From positions 1 through 10,695 of the forward strand of contig CAYGZA010000239.1 of the NCBI GenBank assembly GCA_964354135.1: 10,695 nucleotides of DNA, given 5' to 3'. Every line of letters starts with the position of its first letter. The stretch's first letter is position 1. The DNA comes from CAYGZA01 sp964354135. Its GTDB lineage: Bacteria > Planctomycetota > Planctomycetia > Pirellulales > Thermoguttaceae. Position numbers and translations under genes: made by a program. Shown piece after piece: positions 1 through 6,575 of the stretch. The notes under the pieces are model-generated. The model did not search any database. It had not been told where the DNA came from and saw only the letters and a program-made list of their open reading frames with translations.

Positions 1-22
1 GCCGAAAACTACGAAAACTTTA

Positions 23-45
23 CCCGTCAATCGAAGATTGACGGG
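23..45. repeat. Perfect 10-bp inverted repeat (hairpin) just upstream of the DUF2442 gene
   Basis: The arm CCCGTCAATC (23-32) is exactly complementary to GATTGACGGG (36-45), with a 3-nt GAA loop. The hairpin ends 5 nt before the AGGAGGAG ribosome binding site at 51-58. No T-run follows on the plus strand, so it is not a classic plus-strand intrinsic terminator. On the minus strand the stem is followed by TAAAGTTTTCG, which is more T-rich. It may end an upstream transcript or modulate access to the downstream ribosome binding site. The first 50 bases are AT-rich (about 46% GC) compared with the rest of the window, which fits intergenic DNA. Confidence 0.6.
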
Positions 46-65
46 ACACTAGGAGGAGTATCGCC

Positions 66-383
66 GTGATTCACGACGTTGTGTCGGCCGTCTACAAGGG
101 CGGCTATCGCATCGAGATCGAGTTTGACGACGGCAAGAGGGGTGTCGTCGATTTCTCCAAGCACGTGGAGCGCGGCGGCGTGTTTGATCGCTTCAAAGAC
201 CTCGACTTCTTCAAGAACTTCGAGGTCAACGCGGAACTTGGCGTGCTTACTTGGGGCAATGAGATCGACATCGCCCCCGAGACCCTTTATGCCGAAGCCA
301 CGGGATCGCCGCTGCCGGCGTGGATGGAGCCGGACGCCGCCAATCCCCGGCAAGAGGACGTGGCGCAAGAGCCCGTCCGGTGA
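66..383 (+). CDS. DUF2442 domain-containing protein
   Basis: This is a small soluble protein of 105 residues, matching the DUF2442 pattern as I know it. An N-terminal beta-strand pair is followed by EFDDGKRGVVDFS (about 19-31), a GGVFDRFKDLDFFKNFEV segment (about 37-54), then LGVLTWGNEIDIAPETLY (about 58-75). The last 30 residues are a Pro/Ala/Glu-rich tail beyond the domain. The biochemical role is not established. Members often sit directly after a small DUF4160 gene, in an arrangement resembling toxin-antitoxin pairs, but no such partner is identifiable in the 65 bases upstream. The GTG start at 66 is chosen because AGGAGGAG (51-58) lies 7 nt before it and the domain begins at residue 1. 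A frame open from the window edge stops at TGA 67-69, overlapping the GTG, but its codon use does not look coding. It converges with serS across only 15 nt, with no obvious terminator between them. Confidence 0.85.
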   Translation: MIHDVVSAVYKGGYRIEIEFDDGKRGVVDFSKHVERGGVFDRFKDLDFFKNFEVNAELGVLTWGNEIDIAPETLYAEATGSPLPAWMEPDAANPRQEDVAQEPVR

Positions 384-398
384 ACTTCGCCGCCCAAG

Positions 399-1658
399 TT
401 AGCCGATCCGCTCCTTCCCCACCCATGAGCGGAGGACTTCCGGGATCACCACCGACCCATCGGCCTGCTGGTAGTTCTCCAGGATGGCGACCAGGGCACG
501 GCTGATGGCGATCGCCGTGCCGTTGAGGGTGTGGACGAAGCGGGTCCCCTTCTCGCCCTTGACGCGGTAGCGGATGTTCAGCCGCCGGGCCTGGTAGTCG
601 GTGCAATTGGAGGTGCTGGTGACCTCGCCGAACTCACCGCGGCCGGGCATCCACGCCTCCAGGTCGTACTTGCGGTAGGCCGGGCCGCCCAGGTCACCCG
701 AGGGCGTGTCGATCACGCGGTACGGAATGCCCAGCCCGTCGAAAAGCCGGCACTCCACGTCGCGGATGCGATCGAGCATGGCGTCGCTTTGCTCGGGCAG
801 GGTGAAGGCGAACATCTCCACCTTGGTGAACTGGTGGACGCGGAAGAGTCCCCGGGTCGCGCGGGCGTGGGCTCCCGCCTCGGTGCGGATGCAATGGCTG
901 GTGCCGCAGAGCGTGATCGCCATTTTGCCGGCGTCGTCGACCTCGCCGGCGAGCATCCCGCCGAGCGTGATCTCGGCCGTGGCCACCAGGCTCAGGTCGG
1001 TCCCTTCGATGCTGTAGATCTGCGTTTCCGGCCCGCGGGGGATGAAGCCGATCCCTTCGAGGATTTCATTGCGAGCGAGGTCCGGCGTCGTCGTCGGCGT
1101 AAAACCCTCTTGCACCAGCACGTCCAGGGCGTAGCGCTGCAAGGCGAGCTCCAGGAGCACCGCCTCGTTCTTGAGGAAATAGAATCCGTGGCCGGTGACC
1201 CGCGCTGCCGCCTCGAAGTCCATCAGGTTGAGCTTCTCCCCCAGTGCGACGTGGTCGAGCGGCTTGAAATCGAACTGCGGCAGCGGGGTCTTGCCGCGGA
1301 AGAGTTCCTTCGGCTCCATGCCCACGGGAGCGTCGGGATGGGTCATGTTGGGGATCTGCCGCAAGAGACGATCCAGCTCCTCGGCCACCCGACTGGTCTC
1401 TGCCTGGGCTTCTGCGGTGCGCTCGCGGAGGCGGCGGCCTTCTTCCTTGCGGGCCTCGCGATCGGCCGCGTCCTTCGCCTTGGCGATCGACTTGGAGAGG
1501 TCGTTCACCTGGCGGTTGAGCTGGTCCAGCTCCAACTGGCCGGCCTTGCGGCGGGTCTCCAGCTCCACGACCCGGTCGACGTCCACGCGGACGCCCCGGC
1601 TCGCGCAATTTCGTTTCACCAGCTCGGCGTTCTCGGCGACGAATCTGCGGTCAAGCAT
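399..1658 (-). CDS. serS: Seryl-tRNA synthetase
   Basis: This cytoplasmic class II aminoacyl-tRNA synthetase joins serine to tRNA-Ser (and tRNA-Sec where present) using ATP. At 419 residues it has normal family length. The N-terminal MLDRRFVAENAE is followed by a long charged heptad-like helical arm (about 30-100), the coiled coil that binds the long variable arm of tRNA-Ser. In the catalytic domain the TAE serine-binding motif lies at 227-229, the CIRTEAGA arginine region at 256-263, motif 2 FRVHQF at 272-277, SNCTDYQARR at 350-359, and motif 3 NGTAIAISR at 379-387 ending in its invariant Arg. All key residues look intact. The frame continues 5' of the ATG, but the upstream residues are Pro/Arg-rich and unlike SerS, so the start is ATG at 1656-1658. 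There is no Shine-Dalgarno sequence: the leader is a pyrimidine-rich heptamer array. The gene follows the M20 peptidase by 32 nt and is probably co-transcribed with it. Confidence 0.97.
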   Translation of the reverse strand: MLDRRFVAENAELVKRNCASRGVRVDVDRVVELETRRKAGQLELDQLNRQVNDLSKSIAKAKDAADREARKEEGRRLRERTAEAQAETSRVAEELDRLLRQIPNMTHPDAPVGMEPKELFRGKTPLPQFDFKPLDHVALGEKLNLMDFEAAARVTGHGFYFLKNEAVLLELALQRYALDVLVQEGFTPTTTPDLARNEILEGIGFIPRGPETQIYSIEGTDLSLVATAEITLGGMLAGEVDDAGKMAITLCGTSHCIRTEAGAHARATRGLFRVHQFTKVEMFAFTLPEQSDAMLDRIRDVECRLFDGLGIPYRVIDTPSGDLGGPAYRKYDLEAWMPGRGEFGEVTSTSNCTDYQARRLNIRYRVKGEKGTRFVHTLNGTAIAISRALVAILENYQQADGSVVIPEVLRSWVGKERIG

Positions 1659-1666
1659 GGGGGCAG

Positions 1667-1687
1667 TAGGCGGTAGGCGGTAGGCGG
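1667..1687. repeat. Three tandem copies of heptamer TAGGCGG in the serS leader
   Basis: TAGGCGG occurs three times head to tail without a mismatch (1667-1673, 1674-1680, 1681-1687). On the coding strand of serS this reads as CCGCCTA repeats. The array fills most of the 32-nt gap between the stop codon of the M20 peptidase and the ATG of serS, in place of a ribosome binding site. Heptameric tandem repeats of this kind are known between genes in some bacteria, such as the STRR sequences of cyanobacteria. Copy number could vary between strains. Confidence 0.8.
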
Positions 1688-1690
1688 GGA

Positions 1691-3070
1691 TTAGGTCTTC
1701 TTGGCAATCGCGCTCAACTCTTCCCAGAGCCGGGCGCTGGCGCGGATGCCGCGGTGAAAGTCGGCCAGGGAGAACTTCTCGTTGGGGCTGTGGGTGTTGT
1801 CGTCGTCCTGGCCCCAACCGATCAATAACGTATCGGCCTTGAGCGTTTTGTGGAAGGTCGCTACCACGGGAATAGAGCCGCCCTCGCGGACAAACACCGG
1901 CCGCCGCCCAAAGGCCCGCTCGATCGCCCGGACCGCCGCCTGGACGTAAGGGCTATTCAGCGGCACGAGCACGCCGGGCGACCCGTGGTAGGGAGTCAGC
2001 TTCATCGTGATCCCCGGGGGACACAGCCCGGTGAGCATCGCGGTGACGGCCCGGGTGATCTTGTCGGGGTCCTGGTTCGGCACGAGCCGGAAGCTGAACT
2101 TGGCCCCGGCTTCCCCGGGCAACACGGTTTTGGCCCCCTTGCCCTGGTATCCGGCCCAAAGGCCGTTCACGTCGCAGGTGGGTCGGGCCCAGCGTCGCTC
2201 CAACAAGGTGTAGCCCCACTCGCCGGTCGAGCCGTCGACCCCCAGTTGCTCCAAATATCGCTTCTCGTCGAACGGCAGCCCGGCGAACTGCTCGCGCTCC
2301 TGCGGCGCAAGTGGCACAACGTCGTCGTAGAACCGCGGGACGCAAATCCTGCCCTGCTCGTCCACCAGGGCCGCCAGCATCCGCGCCAGGGCGTTGGCCG
2401 GGTTGGTCACCGATCCGCCGAAGGTGCCCGAGTGCAAATCGCGGTTCGGACCCGTCAGCAACAGATCGAAGTAGAGGATCCCCCGCAGCCCGTAGGTGAT
2501 CGCGGGTTGGCCGGGGCCGAATTGCGAGCCGTCGCTGATGACCACGCAGTCGCATGCCAATTGGCCGGCCTCACGCGCCAGAAACTCCTGCAAGGCCGCG
2601 CTGCCGACCTCCTCCTCCCCCTCGATTACGTATTTGAGATTCACCGGCAAGCGGCCATGGACGCGGAGCCATGCCTCCGCACTGAACACGTGGGTGAGCA
2701 TCTGGCCCTTGTCGTCGGTGGCGCCGCGGGCATAGAGGTTTCCATCCCGCCGGGTCGGCTCGAAGGGGGGCGATTTCCATAGCTCCAGCGGCTCCGCCGG
2801 CTGCACGTCGTAGTGGCCGTAGACCAGCACGGTGGGAGCCCCGTCAACGCGCGGGGATTCGGCAAGCACCAAGGGATGGCCGCCGCTGGTGACGAGCTTC
2901 GCATCAAGACCCAAGGTGCGGAACCGCTCGACGACCCATTGGGCGGCGCGGTCAATGTCGCTGCGGTACGCCGGATCCGTGCTGACGCTCGGGATACGAA
3001 GCAACTCGCACAGTTCTTCCTCAAAACGGCCCGCCTGGGCCTCCAAGTACTGGTCGATGGCAGACATCAT
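1691..3070 (-). CDS. M20-family metallopeptidase (dipeptidase type)
   Basis: This is a zinc-dependent exopeptidase of the M20/M28 clan, of the dipeptidase type related to carnosinase, at 459 residues. Its conserved residues are all visible: GHYDVQP (85-91) with metal ligand His86 and Asp88, the bridging Asp in ATDDKG (Asp119 or Asp120), the catalytic glutamate pair in EGEEEVGS (about 150-157), metal Asp180 in SDG, and the C-terminal ligand His427 in THSPNE. The lid/dimerisation domain lies between about 190 and 370 and contains RDLHSGTFGG (210-219), typical of the family. No signal peptide is seen, so it should be cytoplasmic and hydrolyse dipeptides or N-acyl amino acids. The exact substrate cannot be read from sequence. 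Two ATGs are adjacent (3068-3070 and 3065-3067). The first has GAGAG seven nt upstream and is used here. It is the first gene of a probable pair with serS and is transcribed divergently from mtaB. Confidence 0.93.
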   Translation of the reverse strand: MMSAIDQYLEAQAGRFEEELCELLRIPSVSTDPAYRSDIDRAAQWVVERFRTLGLDAKLVTSGGHPLVLAESPRVDGAPTVLVYGHYDVQPAEPLELWKSPPFEPTRRDGNLYARGATDDKGQMLTHVFSAEAWLRVHGRLPVNLKYVIEGEEEVGSAALQEFLAREAGQLACDCVVISDGSQFGPGQPAITYGLRGILYFDLLLTGPNRDLHSGTFGGSVTNPANALARMLAALVDEQGRICVPRFYDDVVPLAPQEREQFAGLPFDEKRYLEQLGVDGSTGEWGYTLLERRWARPTCDVNGLWAGYQGKGAKTVLPGEAGAKFSFRLVPNQDPDKITRAVTAMLTGLCPPGITMKLTPYHGSPGVLVPLNSPYVQAAVRAIERAFGRRPVFVREGGSIPVVATFHKTLKADTLLIGWGQDDDNTHSPNEKFSLADFHRGIRASARLWEELSAIAKKT

Positions 3071-3108
3071 GCGATAACTCTCGGCAGATCAAGAAGTTAG
3101 GGAGGGTT

Positions 3109-3136
3109 TTGCGGTTCGGTCCCCATCCAATATACT
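3109..3136 (+). promoter_or_regulatory. Putative sigma70-type promoter for mtaB in the divergent gap
   Basis: TTGCGG (3109-3114) and TATACT (3131-3136) are separated by 16 nt. The -10 matches five of six consensus positions and the -35 three of six. Transcription would begin near 3143, about 46 nt before the mtaB ATG. The -10 is almost symmetrical (CAATATACTG), so on the minus strand it offers TATATT, possibly also serving the M20 peptidase, although no good minus-strand -35 is present. It is the most AT-rich spot in the 118-nt gap. Confidence 0.4.
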
Positions 3137-3188
3137 GACCTTCGTGCCGACGGGCCACTGAAGACAGAGAATCCGTCTCGCCCCATCT

Positions 3189-4478
3189 ATGCCCAGCTTC
3201 CTGACAAAAACCCTCGGCTGCAAGGTCAACCAGTACGAGACGGAGTACCTCCGCCAGGGGCTCCTGCGGGCGGGATACCGGGAAGCCGGCCAAGGCGAGC
3301 AGGCCGATCTCTGCATCGTCAACACCTGTACCGTCACGCTGGAAAGCGACTACAAGAGCCGCAAGCTGATCCGCGCGCTGGCCAGGAAGAACCCCCGGGC
3401 CGAAATCGTTGTGATGGGCTGCTATGCGACCCGGGCCGCCGAGGAGGTTGCGGGCTTGCCGGGCGTCGTCGAGGTGGTCACCGACAAGCGCCGGTTGCCG
3501 GAGTTGGCGGCCCGCTTTGGGGCCCGCGACGCGCCCGCCGGGATCGCCCGGTTCGACCGCCTCCATCGGGCCTACGTCAAGGTCCAAGACGGCTGCCGGA
3601 TGGAGTGCAGCTACTGCATTGTGCCCAGAGTCCGGCCCGTGCTATGGAGCCGTCCGGTCGATGAAGTCCTGGACGAGATCCGCCGGCTCGTGGAGCACGG
3701 TCACTTGGAGATGGTGCTTACGGGCATTCACTTGGGGCACTACGGGTTTGGCCTGACGGATCGCCAGGCCGACGGCCGGCCGATCGACTTGGCACATCTT
3801 CTGGACCGTGTGCTGTCGTTGCCGGGCGAGTTCCGCGTGCGGCTCTCCAGCCTGGAGGCCGCGGAGCTGAGCCCGGTGCTGATCACGTTGATGGCCGAGA
3901 ACCCGGAGCGGATTTGCCCGCACCTCCATATCCCCGTGCAGAGCGGCTCGGACGCGGTGCTGGCGCGAATGCGCCGCCGGGGGGGAATCCGGCAGCTTGT
4001 TGACACGTGTCGCCGGGTCCAAGCGGCGCTCGATCGGCCGGCGCTCACGACCGACGTGATCGTCGGCTTCCCCGGCGAAACGGAGGCCGATTTCCAGGCC
4101 ACCTGCCGGGCAGTCGAGGAAGCGGGCTTCTCGAAGGTCCACGTCTTTCGCTTCAGTGCTCGGCAGGGCACGCCGGCCGCCGCGATGCCGGATCAGGTGC
4201 CGGCTCCCGTCAAGCAACGACGAGCGGCCCAATTGGGGGAGATCGGCCGCCGGTTACGGGAGCAGTACTGCCGCGGGTTGGTGGGGCGAGAGCTGGGCGT
4301 CCTCGTGGAGTCCCCCGCTAAGGACTCGCCCGGGATGCTCGTCGGCACGGCCGACCGTTACGTGCCGGTGGAGCTTCCAGCAGGACCGGACCGGCTGGAT
4401 CGGCTCGTGCGGGTCACTGCCGGGCAGGCGGTTGGAGGACGCATTCGCGCCGCGGGGCCGATCCACGGCCCCCGCTGA
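3189..4478 (+). CDS. mtaB: tRNA (N6-threonylcarbamoyladenosine(37)-C2)-methylthiotransferase MtaB
   Basis: This radical-SAM methylthiotransferase adds a methylthio group to t6A37 in tRNAs reading ANN codons (ms2t6A), stabilising codon-anticodon pairing. It has 429 residues, the usual size. The N-terminal UPF0004 domain begins with TLGCKVNQYETE (8-19), the form typical of MtaB rather than MiaB or RimO. Its auxiliary-cluster cysteines are Cys11, Cys47 (NTC) and Cys78 (GCYA). The radical-SAM CxxxCxxC motif is Cys136, Cys140 and Cys143 in GCRMECSYC. The core then carries the usual GIHLGHYG, RLSSLE, HLHIPVQSGSD and DVIVGFPGET segments. The last 60 or so residues form a TRAM-like RNA-binding domain. 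The ATG at 3189 puts the first motif at the expected distance from the N-terminus. No Shine-Dalgarno is visible. It is transcribed away from the M20-serS pair and separated from the next + gene by 294 nt. Confidence 0.93.
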   Translation: MPSFLTKTLGCKVNQYETEYLRQGLLRAGYREAGQGEQADLCIVNTCTVTLESDYKSRKLIRALARKNPRAEIVVMGCYATRAAEEVAGLPGVVEVVTDKRRLPELAARFGARDAPAGIARFDRLHRAYVKVQDGCRMECSYCIVPRVRPVLWSRPVDEVLDEIRRLVEHGHLEMVLTGIHLGHYGFGLTDRQADGRPIDLAHLLDRVLSLPGEFRVRLSSLEAAELSPVLITLMAENPERICPHLHIPVQSGSDAVLARMRRRGGIRQLVDTCRRVQAALDRPALTTDVIVGFPGETEADFQATCRAVEEAGFSKVHVFRFSARQGTPAAAMPDQVPAPVKQRRAAQLGEIGRRLREQYCRGLVGRELGVLVESPAKDSPGMLVGTADRYVPVELPAGPDRLDRLVRVTAGQAVGGRIRAAGPIHGPR

Positions 4479-4534
4479 GTGGTGGCAAGGTAGCCCCCTC
4501 GTTAGATGCGACCTGACGTTGAGTGTATTGGCGG

Positions 4535-4564
4535 CTTGTTCCCACGCGGGAGTGTGGGAACGAG
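4535..4564. repeat. REP-like palindrome 1
   Basis: A 13-bp stem with two G-T wobbles pairs 4535-4547 with 4552-4564, closing on a GGGA (GNRA-type) tetraloop at 4548-4551. The core arms GTTCCCAC (4538-4545) and GTGGGAAC (4554-4561) are exact complements. On the minus strand it begins with CTCGTTCCCAC. This resembles, from memory, palindromes scattered between genes in planctomycetes and other bacteria, of the REP type mobilised by RAYT transposases. It sits 57 nt after the mtaB stop and could also act as a 3' end stabiliser for that message. Confidence 0.6.
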
Positions 4565-4716
4565 AGCAAGGGGGCACTTCTCTGTCCGCCGACCACCCCG
4601 GAATCGCCCGGGAATCCGCTCTGGCCGCAGGTAGGCCCTTCTGTTACACTCCCACCCACTTTGCAGGGACCGGGGACCTCGCGACGGCGGTTCTCGTACT
4701 CGTCGGGACGACAGCC

Positions 4717-4740
4717 CTCGTAACGACGCTCTGCGTCGTC
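4717..4740. repeat. REP-like palindrome 2
   Basis: CTCGT (4717-4721) is followed by a perfect 7-bp stem, ACGACGC (4723-4729) with GCGTCGT (4733-4739), and a TCT loop. The layout of a CTCGT head, a GC-rich arm, a short pyrimidine-bearing loop and the return arm matches palindrome 1 read on the other strand. The two may therefore be an oppositely oriented pair of one family. It lies 33 nt before the start codon of the SPOR-like gene, inside its probable leader. Confidence 0.45.
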
Positions 4741-4772
4741 GCGCAACGCTTGGTCGCGCACGGAGAAAGGTG

Positions 4773-5915
4773 ATGAGGAACGGGCGAAGGCTGATGGAGG
4801 TGCTGGCGGCCGTCGGGATCGGCTGGTCGGCCTCGTGGGCAGTAGCGGCTCCTTGGGAGAAGCTGCTTAGCATCCAACGCGTCGAAGCCGACCCGCAGAA
4901 GCCGTACACGATCACCGAGCAGAATGGGCCCTGGATGATCATGGCGTGCAGCTTCTCGGCCACGAAGGCCCCGGAGCAGGCCCGGCAGCAGGCCCACGAA
5001 TTGGCCCTCGAACTGCGGAAACGATACAAGCTGCCCGCCTACGTGTACGACAAGAAGTTCGACCTGGGCAAGGAGGTCTACGGCCGCGGGGTCGACGAGT
5101 TCGGCCGGCCGAGAAGGATGAAGTACAACCGGGGCGTTTCGGAAATTGAGGAGATCGCCGTGCTGGTGGGCGACTATCCGGCCGTCGACGACCCCGAAGC
5201 CCAGGAAACCCTCCGCAAGATCAAATACTGCGAACCCGAATGCCTGAAGGTCCAGGAAGGGAAACCCACCACGCGGAACCTGGCGGCAATGCGGGCGATC
5301 CAAAGGGCGCTTTTGTCCGCCGGCAACGAGAAGAAGAACAAGGGCCCGATGGGCCACGCCTTCATCACCACCAACCCGCTCTTGCCCGACGACTTCATCG
5401 CCCCCAAGGGGCTCGACGAGTTGGTGCTGAAGGCCAACGAGGGGGTCGAGCACTGCCTGCTGGACTGTCCGGGCAAGTACACGGTGCAAGTGGCCACCTT
5501 CACGGGCCGCGTGATCATCGACCAGAAGGAAATCCAGCGCATCCGGCAGGGCAAGGAGATGGAGAGCCAACTGGCCGAGGCCGCCCTGAAGGCCCACGAG
5601 CTGACCAAGGCCCTGCGGATCAAGGGTTACGACGCGTACGAATTCCACGATCGATCGGCCAGCATCGTCACAGTGGGCAGTTTCGGCTCAGTCGGCCCGA
5701 CGCGGGCCGACGGCGTCATCGAGCTGGATCCGAGGATCCAGGCAACCATCGACCGGTTCAAGGGGGAATTGAAAGTCACCCCGGAATACCCCCGAGGGGT
5801 CATGGTGCCGCAAAGGGTGATCGGTATCTCGTTGGACGCTCAGCCGCTGGTGGTCCACGTCCCCAAGCGGTCGGCCAACGCGCTGGTCCGGCACCAGGCC
5901 AACAGGGCGAAGTGA
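4773..5915 (+). CDS. Secreted protein with two SPOR-like modules, conserved hypothetical
   Basis: The protein has 380 residues. A signal peptide is visible: basic RNGRR (2-6), a hydrophobic stretch (about 7-22) and a likely AVA cleavage site (23-25). Two regions have the SPOR-like pattern of a strand, a long helix, a Gly/Tyr turn and a closing VLVG/VTVGSF strand. Module 1 is about 53-150 (GPWMIMACSFS, then AHELALELRKRYKLPAYVY, then IAVLVGDYP). Module 2 is about 235-305 (KYTVQVATFTGR, then AHELTKALRIKGYDAYEFHD, then SIVTVGSFGS). SPOR domains usually bind denuded peptidoglycan glycan strands, so a cell-envelope role is possible, but the match is by pattern only and planctomycete walls are atypical. 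Residues 305-380 are an unassigned tail. Five cysteines (59, 153, 157, 228, 232) might form disulfides. The ATG at 4773 is chosen because GGAG (4762-4765) lies 7 nt upstream; an in-frame GTG at 4770 is the alternative. rdgB follows after 8 nt. Confidence 0.8.
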   Translation: MRNGRRLMEVLAAVGIGWSASWAVAAPWEKLLSIQRVEADPQKPYTITEQNGPWMIMACSFSATKAPEQARQQAHELALELRKRYKLPAYVYDKKFDLGKEVYGRGVDEFGRPRRMKYNRGVSEIEEIAVLVGDYPAVDDPEAQETLRKIKYCEPECLKVQEGKPTTRNLAAMRAIQRALLSAGNEKKNKGPMGHAFITTNPLLPDDFIAPKGLDELVLKANEGVEHCLLDCPGKYTVQVATFTGRVIIDQKEIQRIRQGKEMESQLAEAALKAHELTKALRIKGYDAYEFHDRSASIVTVGSFGSVGPTRADGVIELDPRIQATIDRFKGELKVTPEYPRGVMVPQRVIGISLDAQPLVVHVPKRSANALVRHQANRAK

Positions 5916-5923
5916 CTGCCGCG

Positions 5924-6547
5924 ATGTCCGGGCCGCTCTTGGTCATCGGGACCGCCAACCGCAAGAAGGGGCGCGAACTGGCCGACTTGTTCGCCCCGCT
6001 CGGGCTCGAGCTGAAGACCCTCGCCGACTTCCCCACAGCCGTTGCGGTACCTGAAGAGGGGCGGACCTTTGCCGAGAACGCCGTGCTCAAGGCCACGCAG
6101 CAGGCCCGGCATCTCGGCACGTGGGTGCTGGCCGACGACAGCGGCCTGATGGTCGACGCCCTTGCGGGGGCCCCGGGCGTTCATTCGGCCCGTTACTCCG
6201 GCCAGAACGCCACCGACCAATCGAACAACCGGCTGCTCCTGGAGAAGCTGGGGGACAGGCCGCCGGAAAAGCGCGCCGCCCGGTTTGTCTGCCACATGGC
6301 CCTTTCCGATTCCTCGGGAGCGGTGCGGGCCGAGAGCGAGGCCTCCTGCCGCGGCCGGATCCTCTTCGCCCCCGAGGGGAGGGGAGGATTCGGCTACGAC
6401 CCGTTGTTTGAGGTCGTAGAATACCACCGCACGTTCGGCGAGCTGAGCCCTGTGGCCAAGGCTTGCCTGAGTCATCGGGCCCGTGCCGCCCGGCTCCTCA
6501 TCCCGGCGATCGTTCACCTGCTCGATTCCGGCCAGTGGACGGCGTGA
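5924..6547 (+). CDS. rdgB: RdgB/HAM1 family non-canonical purine NTP pyrophosphatase
   Basis: This cytoplasmic house-cleaning enzyme hydrolyses dITP, ITP and XTP to the monophosphate and pyrophosphate, keeping deaminated purines out of DNA and RNA. At 207 residues it is close to the E. coli enzyme (197). Signature elements are present in order: the T-x-N-x-x-K nucleotide loop (Thr10, Asn12, Lys15), TFAENAVLKA (48-57), ADDSGLMVDAL (70-80) with the catalytic Asp pair, GVHSARYSG (85-93), GFGYDP (155-160), FGELSPVAK (171-179) and SHR (183-185). No key residue is missing. The ATG at 5924 gives the normal N-terminus. An in-frame GTG at 5912 overlaps the stop of the upstream gene (GTGA), has AGGG four nt before it and would add four residues, so translation is probably coupled in either case. 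The gene lies between the SPOR-like gene (8 nt) and the methyltransferase gene (28 nt), consistent with one operon. Confidence 0.95.
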   Translation: MSGPLLVIGTANRKKGRELADLFAPLGLELKTLADFPTAVAVPEEGRTFAENAVLKATQQARHLGTWVLADDSGLMVDALAGAPGVHSARYSGQNATDQSNNRLLLEKLGDRPPEKRAARFVCHMALSDSSGAVRAESEASCRGRILFAPEGRGGFGYDPLFEVVEYHRTFGELSPVAKACLSHRARAARLLIPAIVHLLDSGQWTA

Positions 6548-6575
6548 ATCGGTCCGTTGGCAGCACAGCCTCGCT

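Larger units (their letters stand above)
4479..4772. other. Gene-free gap carrying REP-like palindromes
   Basis: No convincing gene lies here. Frames that stay open have no recognisable protein and their composition does not look coding. The stretch contains two palindromic elements (4535-4564 and 4717-4740, listed separately). The pentamer CTCGT occurs at 4498, 4693, 4699 and 4717 on plus, and at 4564-4560 on minus. CCCCCTCGTT (4494-4503) could also pair with AACGAG...GGGGG (4559-4574) around the first palindrome. The last bases hold the GGAG ribosome binding site (4762-4765) of the next gene. No clear promoter was found, although the gap is long enough for one. Confidence 0.6.

Noticed and set aside
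1..69. Tail of an upstream gene ending at TGA 67-69 and overlapping the DUF2442 GTG
   Set aside because: The frame is open, but its codons are AT-rich at third positions, a perfect hairpin lies within it, and the residues match no family I know. It is too short to support.
531..1676. Long plus-strand open frame opposite serS (381 codons)
   Set aside because: It lies antisense to a complete, motif-perfect SerS. Its protein is low-complexity Leu/Gly/Ala/Arg with no recognisable domain, as expected for the reverse of a high-GC gene.
1667..1687. Heptamer array as a CRISPR or direct-repeat attachment site
   Set aside because: The units are contiguous with no spacers, only 7 nt long, and no integrase or cas gene is nearby.
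1659..1817. N-terminal extension of SerS by 53 residues
   Set aside because: The extra frame crosses the heptamer array and overlaps the 3' end of the M20 gene. The residues are Pro/Arg-rich, while SerS proteins begin at MLD.
4644..5648. Long minus-strand open frame opposite the SPOR-like gene (334 codons)
   Set aside because: It runs through the intergenic palindrome into the antisense of a well-supported gene and has no recognisable protein features.
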